Below are positions 55,326 through 64,000 of a DNA stretch of 64,000 nucleotides, one piece after another. Below the pieces are notes generated by a model. The model was not told the origin of the DNA. It saw only the letters and a list, made by a program, of their open reading frames with translations, and did not search any database. Numbering within the stretch: position 1 is the first letter of the stretch; each line of letters begins with the position of its first letter. Source of the stretch: Gambelia wislizenii (lineage: Eukaryota > Chordata > Lepidosauria > Squamata > Crotaphytidae); NCBI GenBank assembly GCA_030847615.1, contig JAUMIR010000005.1, positions 166,188,596 through 166,252,595 on the forward strand, given 5' to 3'. Position numbers and translations under genes: made by a program.

Positions 55326-58290
55326 ACCAGTTTTCTTTAATCTACCCTTGCCCTTACATGATTGTAGGGATGGAAATCATTGCTTGCAAAGTTGCACATG
55401 CAAACCAGAAAGTCTCAAAACTGTTCTTCTTATCTGTGAGAAGCTTTCTGTCAGTTCCAAGAGAACTTTAACATTTGTGAAATACTGTGTAGCAAAAATA
55501 GGGTAGACTTTTAAAAATTAGCATTTCAGGCAAGTTTTGATCAATCAGCCAGTCCTTTCCTGTGTGTATATACACTTGTGTACAGTTTACATCACAAGAG
55601 AAGAGGTACAGGTTTTGCACAGAGACATTTTGGGCAAATTGTGAAAAATCTATCCAGAAAGAAAGAAAGAGCTTGTTGACTTGTTCTTGTGCTAATTGTG
55701 AGAAATCTCATAGGGCTTAACAAACTCTCACCAAGGTCTCTTGATAATGAGTAGTTTATTAAGATTTCTTTACATTCCTACCCACAGACTACACATTTTT
55801 AATTTTTGTTGTTGGTTTAAGGAGGAGGATGCAGGGAAATATGCTTCCTTCAGCCTCATTGCACATACTCAAATGTAGTTACAGTTGGATATTTAGTGGG
55901 AGTGGGGTTAAAGGAAATAAAAGGTGATACCTAAACATATCCATCCCAATACATAAGACAAAATAAATGAAGAGCTTGCTTTAAGGATAGGAAGCCACAC
56001 AGGACAAAATTATGGTTTATGCTCCATGGAAACTTAGGGCTCCATGAAAGCTCATGGAAAATGACAATCCTCACTGAGGACTGAGAACAATCAAAGACAC
56101 TTTATTCAATTCTACCATTTCTCCCTTGCAATTAGAAGAAGCAGAAGCATTCCAGTCCACACTCTTGGGTCATATGGGGCAGGAGGAAGGGTCACTAGTC
56201 CTGGCCATTGCCATAATTGCATCTTCTAGATCTTCCCAGAATTCTCTTGATTGTGCTTGAGTTCCTTGACAAATGGGTTGGGAGCAAAGTGTTCCCAAAT
56301 AAAGAAAATTTGAAAACAACTAGATGGAATATGGACACAAGTGGGTCTAACACAGATCTAAACAGGGATGCCCCTGTTTAAAGGCTTAGACAAATGACTG
56401 GAGCGAGACCAAACAATGGCTATTGACATGAAACCTAAATAGAATCACTTCTGCAGGAAAGCATGCATCTAACTAAGGCATGCTGCAAAACAAACAAACA
56501 AACAAACAAACAAAAAACAAAAAAACAAAAAAAAAACACCTGGAAAATAGCCATGACTATCATGTCCTACCTGTGAGCTTTCCAGGACTGGGATAGTCAC
56601 AGCTGAGTGCAGAATGATGAGCTAGATACCTTTATCTGAACAAACACTTTATGTTATTCTCACATTCCCACCAAAAAAAAATTCCTCAGGACATGTGTAA
56701 TTTGGAAAAGGAAATGAACTGAAACAACATCTGCAAAATGATTATCATCATCATATTCATTATCAGTAGTAGTCCATTCTAAATAGATACTGGACATAAT
56801 CCAGGCCTCTGTACACGAAATAGTTCATTCCTTTTTCTTCCTGCCATTATGCACAAGAACATAAGAAGTGTTCTGATAGATTTAGCTACCCAGGCCCAGT
56901 GCTCTTGGAAAAGTGGGTTCGAAACCCTCTATATTCAATCAAGTTAATGCTAAATTAGGGTTGTTACCACTTTTTCTCAGACAAAAGTGTCCTTATATGG
57001 CATATAATACAATATGGTCCTCTCCTTCAATCTGGCTAGTCAAGGTGCCTAACAATTATTATTATTATTATTATTATTAAAATAAGAACATTAAAAAGCT
57101 CTCTTGGGCTTTAACAAATGCAGGGAAATGGACAACTGGCCATTTTCTGAATGCTTACTTTTCACATATGACATTTGAAACACCTCTTGCTTCAATCAAG
57201 CTCATAATGTGAAGGTAAACACATACAGCAAGCCAGACATCAACCTAGATAGACTGAAGGGTGATTGAAGCTACCTTTTTAAAAATGTCCTCATCACAAA
57301 TCCTCTCTCTTTGCAGCTTTTAAAATGTTGAGTTTTCAAATGCAATTAAATAGCAAATACAAAGAGACTCATATTCCTCCAATTCTAGGGTAGGTCCACT
57401 GGAACTATTTTCTACCGGTAAGTGGCTTGAGAATTATAGTCATTGTAACCAGCAATTCAATAATGCTGTTAGTAGATCCAAAATGTATTTATGATATATT
57501 TACAGGGGTAACCAGAGTTCAAGAGCCTATAATGTAGCTATTGTAAATAATCTTATTATTTTTTTCTTTCTTTCTATCCTGAGGCACCGATGTCATTCAC
57601 ATCTAAAAGCTTTCTCATACTAACAGATTCTTTCACTTTGCAGTTTCACTGCATCTGGCAGCCAGATACTAATCTATTCAACAACTTTAAGGTTACCAAG
57701 CATCCATATTCATGAGATTAACACAAAATTTCCTGAAAGGTTTTATTTCCCCCCACAATGGTAGATGGTGGTTTCCCCAGGTAGAATATCAGTAGTGAGT
57801 ACCATGGAGAGGCTTTTCCCAGAGGATTTGCCACCACTTTGGAGTTTGCAATTGCTCCATTTCTTCAGGACTCCTCAATCTCACTTGAGATTTACTTTGC
57901 ATTTGAGCCTACTATTGAATGCATATATTTTAGCTAAGAGAAGAATCTAGTATGGGTGTCAAGTAAAAGCAACTGAGGGATTGTGAGAAAGAGTATTTAT
58001 TAGTCAGCTACTGAACCTATATCTGGATCACACCACTTTGGAATGCAATGGGAATTGGATTATGGCAAGGTACAATTCTCTGGCTCCAGAACTTCAGTTC
58101 CCAGAGAAGGTGAGGAGAGAATTTTTTGGACATCAAGTGAGGGACAAAAATCAGGTGTCTTTCAGGAGTGTGTGGGTGTATGCACAGAGGTATTAACAGT
58201 GTTATTCACAATTATTGATAGTCCATTTTTCCTTTCTAAAATAAGAGTTTTAAGAGGATGCTCTATTGTTTTAAATTCTATTGTTTTAAC
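55326..58290. other. No gene seen; microsatellites only
   Basis: An (AAAC)n run with an A-rich end lies at 56486-56538 and (ATT)n at 57054-57079. A unique stretch at 57370-57750 is free of repeats. Short frames at 57765-58330 have no motif. Confidence 0.5.
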
Positions 58291-58294
58291 ATAC

Positions 58295-58830
58295 ATATAT
58301 TCTGGCCACATTTCAAAGTGCTGGTTATGACCTGTAAAGCCTATATGGCTTATGTCCAGGCTATCTCCCGATATGCCCGGACCCTGAAATCCTCTCCAAA
58401 GAGTCCCTCTTTCCAGTCTCACCACCTTCACAGGTACTGTTGGTGGTGACATAAGATAGGGAGTTCTCAGTGGTTGAATCTGGAGTCTGGAACTCCCCCC
58501 CAAAGAAGCTAGACTGGGTCCCTCATTTCTGTCCTTCTGTCAGCAGGGGAAGACTTTTTTATGAAAAAAGAAATCTCATAAGCTTTTAGAACTTAACAGT
58601 TTTGAGGAAAGGGCTTTTAAGAGGGTGCTGTACTGTTTTAACTTATACTATTTTGTCATTATAATTGTATGCTTTAATATTGCTAATTGTTTACTTCTAT
58701 TTTAACGTAGACTTTTGGTATGTTTCAACTATATTGGAATCATTTTAAGCTGTAAGCTTGAGTCCCTATTTTGGGAAGAAGGGAGGGTATACATAAAGAT
58801 GAGAAGGAAGATGAAGAAGGGGAATTATCG
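58295..58830 (+). mobile_element. L2-like LINE 3' end
   Basis: 'FKVLVMTCKAYMAY' and 'KSPSFQSHHLHRYCW' (58310-58450) are the decayed ORF2 tail. A T-rich 3' UTR follows, ending 'aagctgtaagcttgagtcc' and 'gaagggagggtatacataaa', with a GA-rich finish. It resembles the other L2-like termini in the window. Confidence 0.7.
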
Positions 58831-59699
58831 GGCTTGATTTTGATGTGTTTCTCTGAATCTTACCTACATTGCCACTCCATTTTTGTTCATATTTTCTAAC
58901 ACTATTTTTTCTTCCTGCATAGACTATCATACGCATTTCCCATAATGTATGTATTTATTTACACACTTCTCTCAGTGTTTGCATTTTAGTAAATATGTTT
59001 TTCCAATTGGCTAAATTGTTTCTGTATATTTTTCAGTTCTTCACAAATTAAATTTTAAATACACAATAGAAGTACACAAGAAAGGTTCTCAGTTACATGC
59101 TATGGTATTCCAGTATAACAAAAGTAGAAAAATAAAACACAACAAGGAAACAAAACACAACCACATTAATGATAGGTTTCAATAAAAGCTGACCCAATAT
59201 CCAAATATATCCAAATATAAGTCCTCTTTCATGTTTCATCTGAACACCATTATTTCAAATGTTGCAAGCATTGTTAGGTCTTTTGTCCATTGGATCACAG
59301 GTAGAGGAAAGTTATCTTTCCAATATCAAAGTATCAATCTTTTAGCAGTCAAAAGGGCATAGAAAATCCACTTGTGCTGGCTTTTCGTTAGTTTTCAAGG
59401 TACAGTTAGGTGATTGAAAAGAACATGCCCATCTCTAAATATTAAAAATGCTTCCGCTACCAAGTTTATCCACCTAATTACTTCCACTCAAAATGAGGCA
59501 GATATGGGATAGCACCAAAACATGTGTGTTAAGGAAGCATCAGTGGTATTACATCTCCCACAATTTTCTGATTTAGATAACCCTTTCTTAAAAAGAAGTG
59601 GCAACCAATATACCCAGAACAGTAATTTCTGCTGTAAAAGATGTAATCAAAAATCTGTAGCCATACTGGTTATAGACATTTTAAAAATTGACTATTGAA

Positions 59700-61225
59700 A
59701 ATTAGCCAATATTGGGCATTTCAATTCCCTGTTCCATTTCTGTTCTGAACCTTGCATGTTATATATTTACTGGTAACATAAATGTATATATATAGTGGGC
59801 TCTCCAGATCCACAGTGGTTTGGTTCCGGGACCCCCCGTGAATGGAAAAAATGTGGACAGTTATGCCCCCTATTATTAAATGCCGCTGACATGCAAATGG
59901 ATGCACCAGAATGAATGCATGCACATGCCACCATTTTAGGTATGGGATGTGATGAGCTGCAGGCAGTTGAAACTGCAGATTGGGAGCCCGTGGATCAGGA
60001 GGGCATAATGTGTACACACATATACATGTTATTGCTTTAGATACATGGTCAGTCTCAATCAATGTTTCTAATATTAAGGGAACCTCAGAAGCACTTATGG
60101 CTGCAGAGCCAAATCTGGGTTGTACCAAATGTTTCAGTTGTAAATACTGCCATTTAGCAAAGAAAGGTAAATTGAAGTGCTCTTGCAGAACTGAAAAGGG
60201 CAAAAACTCATTGTCACCACCAAGCATTTGATTTAAGGTTACAATACCATTATCTGTGCATGCTTTCTATAAAAAAAGCTTTCTTATTAATCCTGAAACC
60301 CAGACTCTCCCATAAGGTCAATTTGGCATGAACCAATGACAATTTGCCACACAGTTCTGACATCTGTAATGGTTGGCATAAATATTGTTCTTTAAAATAA
60401 AACAAGTGTTTTCTGGTTAAATAAAGGTGCCACTAATTCAGATTCTAAGACTTGCCATAACTCATTTTAAGTGGACAGGACCAAAAATAAATGCAAGGTA
60501 ACAAGTATGCCAGAACAAAATCTGGAATGCCAAACCCTCCCCCTAATTAGAATTTGCCTCCTTTTCAATGAAATTCTAGGAGGGGAACCCCCCCCCCACA
60601 CACACATAAATTTTCTGAACAATGTATTTAGTTTTTGAAAATACTTTCAAGTTATAAGAAGAGGAATTCAACATATTACTTAGATAATCCTAGGAATAAT
60701 AATCATTTTAATCATGTTTGCCTTCCCCCACTAACTCAACTTTAAGCTCCCACATCTCTAAATATTGTTTAATATATTTTATTAACAGGTTTATATTAAA
60801 TATAATCATCTGAGATATAACATTAGGAATAATTATACCCAAAGAAGTAATAAAATTTGGGCAATATCAAAACTGCCATGTTTTAAATACACTAGAGTTT
60901 GTCTTATCTCTCCCAAGTAATAGTTCTGACTTAGACCAGTTAATTGAATATCTGGATAATTTACCAAAATTATTAATCAACTGCACCAACTCAAGGGTTG
61001 ACTATTGGGGCTTTGTGATAAACACCAAAAGATCATGTGTAAAAATAACATTTTTAAATTCTAAATCAGCATGCACAAATCCATCGATCATTGAATTTTG
61101 ACTAATAGCACATGCTAAAAGTTTAAATATTAGAGGCGATAACAGACATCCCTGCCTTGTAACCCATGTCAGTGGGGAAAAGGATGGAAAAGGGTCATTG
61201 GTCATAACCTGTGCCCTCAGCAATG
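59700..61225 (-). pseudogene. L1 reverse transcriptase and C-terminal region
   Basis: 'TWVTRQGCLLSPLIFKLLAC' (motif B, R-Q-G-C-x-L-S-P intact), then 'DLEFKNVIFTHDLLVFITKP' where the catalytic F/Y-A-D-D is now T-H-D-L, so activity is lost. Further on come a 'GLGIPDFVLAYLL'-like block near 60510-60560 (shifted) and 'HFNLPFFAKWQYLQLKHLV' (60110-60190). All are in L1 order. Confidence 0.8.
59791..60010. mobile_element. TIR MITE inserted in L1
   Basis: 'gtgggctctccagatccac' at the left and 'gtggatcaggagggcat' at the right are inverted copies. 'ggtttggttccgggaccccc' is a motif often seen in Tc1/mariner-derived MITEs, and TA-rich flanks fit a TA target. The superfamily call is tentative. Confidence 0.65.
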
Positions 61226-61514
61226 AATATAAAATTGTTCACAATTTAAACATATCTGCATCATATCATGAATTAGAAGTGTATGACAAGCCTCAAAAAT
61301 GTGCAAATTTATAAGGCAGCTCCAGTGAGAATCTCAAAACAATGGAAATCTTTTTCTATTCTTCCACTAAAAGAATCAGAGCAGCCATAGAATATGCAGT
61401 GTTCAATTATTTGTATGCCATCAATTTATGCATGCATGTAGGAATCCTGAGAAAGGTGATTTTGGACAATATCAGTTGTTGAGCAAGAGTAACATGTAAG
61501 AACCATAACACTCT

Positions 61515-61635
61515 TAATCTAAGAGGATAGCAATGGCAAGCCTCCTCTGAATAAGTCTTGCCAAGAAAAACCCTATGATAAGGTCACCATGAGTCAGAGT
61601 TGACTTGAAGAACCATAGTAATAGCAAGCAAATCC
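61515..61635 (+). mobile_element. SINE 3' tail
   Basis: 'caatggcaagcctcctctga' through 'ggtcaccatgagtcagagt' and 'tgacttgaag' matches the SINE/BovB tail. The head is absent. The CR1 begins directly after it. Confidence 0.75.
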
Positions 61636-61669
61636 ACACTACATAAATAATTGGCTAAGCCTCGGCGGA

Positions 61670-62166
61670 GGCATGTGGTGGTGGTGGTAGACTCCTTGCT
61701 GAGGGGTATGGAAGCAGTGATTTGTGGGCCTGACAAGATGTCTCGGGAGGTCTGTTGACTCCCTGGGGCAAAGATCCGTGATGTGACAAGACTGGTCAAG
61801 CCTACTGATCATTACCCCTTCCTTTTGGTCCATGTGGGAATCAATGATACTGTAAGGCACAGCTTTCTGACGATCAGAAGAGATTATGAGACTCTGGGGA
61901 GGAAGCTGAAAGAAATGGATGCACATGTTGTCATCTTGTCTCTTCTGCCAGTGGAAGGGCATGGTCCAGGAAGGGAGAGGAAAATAGCCTATGTAAACAA
62001 CTGGCTCTATAGATGGTGTCACCGAGAACAATTTGGATTCTTGGATCATGGGCTGCGGTTTCATTATGGGGGAGTTCTGGCAAGGGATGGGGTGCATCTC
62101 ACGACACTTGGCAGAAACGTTTTTGCCAACAGTCTCAAGAATTTGATCAGGAGGGCTTTAAACTGA
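61670..62166 (+). pseudogene. CR1 ORF1 SGNH/esterase domain
   Basis: 'VVVVDSLLRGMEAV' (the G-D-S block degraded to V-D-S) is followed by a stop at 61756, then an open frame 61783-62166: 'YPFLLVHVGINDTVRHS' (G-x-N-D block), 'KKLKEMDAHVVILSLLPVEG'-like text and 'LARDGVHLTTLGRNVFANSL' (D-G-x-H-L catalytic Asp-His pair). The D-x-x-H block is intact while the nucleophile Ser context is altered. Only a C-terminal part is readable. Confidence 0.85.
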
Positions 62167-62309
62167 GTCATATGGGGGAGGGAGACAGTATTCTGGAAGG
62201 CAAAAGGGCTGGAGAAAATAGTCAAACTGTCATAGAGGGAACAAGGCAAACAGCGCAAGGACCCAACAGTGGGAGGCAAAAAAACTTGCACAGGAAGCAA
62301 GTAAAGGGA

Positions 62310-62690
62310 ACACATGGTCTTAGATGTCTCTACACTAATGCACAGAGCATGGGAAATAAGCAAGATGAACTTGCAATCCTAGCACAACAAAGGAAATATG
62401 ATATAATAGGCATTAGTGAAACATGGTGGGATGAGTCTCAAGATTGGAATGTAGGAACAGAGGGGTATATTTTTTTAAGAGAAACAGGCCAAACAGGAAA
62501 GGAGGAGGAATAGCATTATATGTCAGGGATATTTACACCAGTGAAGAGATCCATGACATCAATACTGGAAGCCAGGTGGAAAACATCTGGATAAAATTAA
62601 AGGGGAGGGAAACAACAGGGATGTTTTTGTGGGACTCTACTACAGACCCCCAAGTCAGACAGAGGAATTGGATGATGCCTTTCTAGAAGA
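62310..62690 (+). pseudogene. CR1 ORF2 endonuclease N-terminus
   Basis: 'LRCLYTNAQSMGNKQDELAI' (N-A-x-S-x-x-N-K, metal site Asn), 'KYDIIGISETWWDESQDWNV' (E-T-W-W, catalytic Glu) and, after a +1 shift at about 62505, 'GGIALYVRDIYTSEE' and 'ENIWIKLKGRET'. It then shifts again to 'DPQVRQRN' and ends at the DIRS junction. Two frameshifts only, so it is moderately young. Confidence 0.88.
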
Positions 62691-62691
62691 G

Positions 62692-63089
62692 AAACGCTGC
62701 GTGTCTGGAACTGGTTCTATTGCATCGATCTCCAGTAGGTGGTCTATGGCTATCCTGAGATTCCTTGCCTTTTGCAGGCTGGCGGGCACGGGTGCTGGGA
62801 TGAAGCGGTTCCTTGGTCTTGAGTTGAACTCCACCCTGTAGCCGTTTGCTATGGTGTTTAGGACCCACCTGTCCGTGGTAGAGTTCAACCAGGAGCTTAG
62901 GAACCGGGATAGCCTTCCTCCCACTGGGATCGTCTCCGAGTCAGGATTGCTGGCGGGGGGGGGGGTTCCGCTGTGGCTGCGTTCCCCCTTTCCGACTGGT
63001 GGATGGGTTTGAGAACGGGGCATGTCGGATGACGTAGTTTGTTCTTGCCCATGCCAGTTTACTGGGGCAGTGGTCAGGCCTCCTACCAC
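62692..63089 (-). pseudogene. DIRS reverse transcriptase N-terminus
   Basis: An open minus-strand frame overlapping gag by ~150 bp contains 'VGGRLSRFLSSWLNSTTDRW', 'VLNTIANGYRVEFNSRP' and 'RIAIDHLLEIDAIEPVP'. The G-G-R-L...W...D-x-W-V-L-x-x-I-x-x-G-Y block and the 'LL...AIEPVP' entry are DIRS RT hallmarks. The catalytic palm is missing because the copy is truncated at 62692. Confidence 0.85.
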
Positions 63090-63262
63090 TGCTCCTGTAT
63101 GGACGAAAGGAGCTCTGGTACTGTGTTGGGCGATGAAAAGGCTTTTTCGAAGATTTCCTGTTCAGGGAGGGCATCGCTTGCTTCTTATCCTTGGTCTCCA
63201 CTAGTATATCTTTCAGTGCGTCTTCGCCGATTGTACAGGATTGTTCCTGCCACCTACCCGGA
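62941..63262 (-). pseudogene. DIRS gag C-terminus
   Basis: Reading minus from about 63262: 'CTIGEDALKDILVETKDKKQ', then the basic segment 'KKPFHRPTQYQSSFRPY' and a proline/glutamine-rich end stopping at 62941. The A-L-K-D-x-L-V-E-T pattern followed by a basic, Q/S-rich tail is what precedes the RT in DIRS elements. The upstream gag is absent or broken. Confidence 0.7.
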
Positions 63263-63480
63263 AGTTAGAGTCTTTGTTCTCCTCTCTCTCTTCCACGCGG
63301 TCTTCAGTTCTTCTTCCTGCTTCGCCCAGCAAGGACAGGATTTTCACTCCTCCGGAGTTACCGCCTTTCTGGTTGGCCTGCTCTTTACTTTAGCCCCCCC
63401 TAACCCTCTCTTTAACTCTTCTAACCCCTACTACTACTACTACTACTATCTTAAAAAAAAATCTTCTTTCCTCGGTCCTT
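63263..63480. other. Probable retroelement leader, no gene
   Basis: Pyrimidine-rich plus strand with 'gcccagcaaggacaggattt' and a (CTA)7 run at 63428-63449. It may be DIRS leader or terminal-repeat sequence upstream of the gag fragment. I cannot confirm that. Confidence 0.35.
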
Positions 63481-63853
63481 CCTTCCCCGCTCCCCTGAGC
63501 ACCCACCCCCCACGTGGTGGACTCCGCTCACCACCTCCCCCCCGGGGGCACCCCAAGGATCCTACACCCCCGCGCCACCCCCCCGCTTCTCTCGAACCCT
63601 CCTTCGGCCCGCGGTTCCTTCTTCCCCCAGCGCCCCGACCGGCTCCCGCCTGCCCCCCCTCCCCCGCGGTTCTATCGGCCCCACTACCGCGTGGCTGGCC
63701 TCCCTGCGGCTCCCAAGGCCCCGCTACCGTGCGGCCGGCCTATCGGTGGCTCCCGAGGCCCCGCCACCATGCGGCAGGCCCTAGCGGCTTCCATCGCCCC
63801 CCCTGCGCTTCCACCGCCCCTTTAGCGCTACCCTCCCAGTCCTGCCACGGAGC
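63480..63853 (+). promoter_or_regulatory. CpG- and C-rich leader with a 40-bp tandem repeat
   Basis: Very C-rich with many CpGs ('ctcgaaccctccttcggccc', 'ccccgaccggctcccgcc'), unlike anything else in the window. Three ~40-bp units starting 'ggccccactaccgcgtgg', 'ggccccgctaccgtgcgg' and 'ggccccgccaccatgcgg' occupy about 63677-63795. It directly precedes an ATG in good context. It could be a host promoter/5' UTR or a LINE 5' UTR with monomer repeats. Confidence 0.5.
63677..63795 (+). repeat. 40-bp x3 GC-rich tandem repeat
   Basis: Units start at about 63677, 63717 and 63757, with roughly 70-80% identity and conserved 'ggcccc.c.accrygcgg' cores. The third unit contains an ATG in a strong context (63769) that could act as an upstream start. 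Confidence 0.85.
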
Positions 63854-64000
63854 ATGGGAGGCAGCAAGGGACAAGCCGCTTTGGACAGCGACGGTGCGTG
63901 CGACCAGCCACACCAGCCAACAGTCACGGAGGCCCCCAGCACCCAGAATGGCTGCCTGGGAAGCTCCTCCAGCGCTTCCTCCACCTCAGACTCCTCAGAC
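63854..64000 (+). CDS. Open reading frame leaving the window, unknown
   Basis: It starts at ATG 63854 with A at -3 and G at +4, a strong vertebrate initiation context, and stays open for 49 codons to the window end. The N-terminus reads 'MGGSKGQAALDSDGACDQ', and the last residues are 'SSSSASSTSDSSD', a low-complexity acidic/serine stretch. No domain is visible. A host gene's first exon and ORF1 of an L1/Tx1-type or gag of a DIRS-type element are all possible. The nearby retroelement context and tandem-repeat leader favour a retroelement slightly. I do not recognise it. Confidence 0.4.
   Translation, partial: MGGSKGQAALDSDGACDQPHQPTVTEAPSTQNGCLGSSSSASSTSDSSD

Larger units (their letters stand above)
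59040..61300 (-). mobile_element. L1 LINE ORF2 3' half, antisense, degenerate
   Basis: On the minus strand the reverse transcriptase block (61002-61223) precedes a long decayed C-terminal region (59170-60900) and an A/C-rich 3' end near 59050-59170. A 220-bp MITE is inserted at 59791-60010. The 5' side fades out near 61300. Confidence 0.75.
61655..62690 (+). mobile_element. CR1 LINE, ORF1 end to endonuclease
   Basis: A sense CR1 with the C-terminal half of ORF1, a ~150-bp intergenic stretch, and the first ~130 codons of ORF2. It is cut off at 62690 against antisense DIRS sequence. The corresponding CR1 at 16970 continues without a break, which shows where it was interrupted. Confidence 0.88.
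62691..63262 (-). mobile_element. DIRS-type retroelement, gag end and RT start, antisense
   Basis: Two overlapping minus-strand frames are present, gag C-terminus and RT N-terminus. The right side loses coding potential at a stop near 63264. The left side ends at the CR1. No terminal repeat or tyrosine recombinase is inside the window. The assignment rests on the characteristic pre-RT block. Confidence 0.8.

Noticed and set aside
63263..63400. An upstream continuation of DIRS gag
   Set aside because: The gag frame meets a stop near 63264, and the alternative minus frame through this stretch shows no gag-like pattern.
63514..63825. A 103-codon proline-rich plus-strand frame in the CpG-rich leader
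   Set aside because: Its proline/arginine content follows directly from C-rich tandem-repeat DNA. The ATG at 63854 is in a different frame and has better context.

Overview
The window looks like intergenic or intronic DNA from a vertebrate, most likely a squamate reptile (lizard). The basis is the mix of repeats. It holds 5S-rRNA-derived and tRNA-derived SINEs with a BovB/RTE-like tail, BovB LINEs, CR1 LINEs with ORF1 and ORF2, L2-like LINEs, an L1, a Tx1/L1-like 3' end, a DIRS-type tyrosine-recombinase retroelement, a solo LTR and many short terminal-inverted-repeat (TIR) DNA elements. There are no bacterial operons, no intact host gene and no recognisable host exon apart from one unexplained open frame at the right edge. 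Family names come from protein motifs and terminal structure read by eye, not from a database search.

Layout. 1-8 kb: a TIR element cut by the left edge, two palindromic MITEs, a second TIR family and an L2-like 3' end split by an unclassified insert. 8-16 kb: an internally deleted BovB with both ends, a microsatellite-tailed L2-like end, a TIR element, and a ~4 kb antisense L2-like LINE split by a Tx1-like 3' fragment. 16-22 kb: a degenerate CR1 ORF2 carrying a foldback insert and an unusual hairpin, then a TIR element nested inside its own relative. 22-30 kb: a 5S SINE, a perfect 44-bp x3 repeat, a 1.1-kb TIR element, an L2-like end split by a solo LTR with a perfect 5-bp target duplication, and a BovB copy split by a MITE. 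31-42 kb: an L2-like RT, long stretches without recognisable repeats, and a BovB 3' end split by an L2-like tail.

42-51 kb: a TIR transposon that swallowed both another TIR element and a CR1 3' end, an LTR-like block, a CR1 3' end, and an antisense CR1 ORF1 with a duplicated 5' leader. 51-64 kb: SINEs, TIR elements, a candidate conserved noncoding block, an antisense L1, a sense CR1 truncated against an antisense DIRS gag/RT, and finally a CpG-rich segment with a 40-bp tandem repeat ahead of an open reading frame that leaves the window.

How the parts relate. The retroelement proteins are nearly all broken by stops and frameshifts, so the region is mostly a fossil bed. The most distinctive observations are a TIR family whose copies keep two consensus 5' splice-donor sequences on the same strand, a shared 3' tail linking the SINEs to BovB, a palindrome-rich unclassified repeat in three places, and the open frame with a CpG-rich leader at 63.85 kb.
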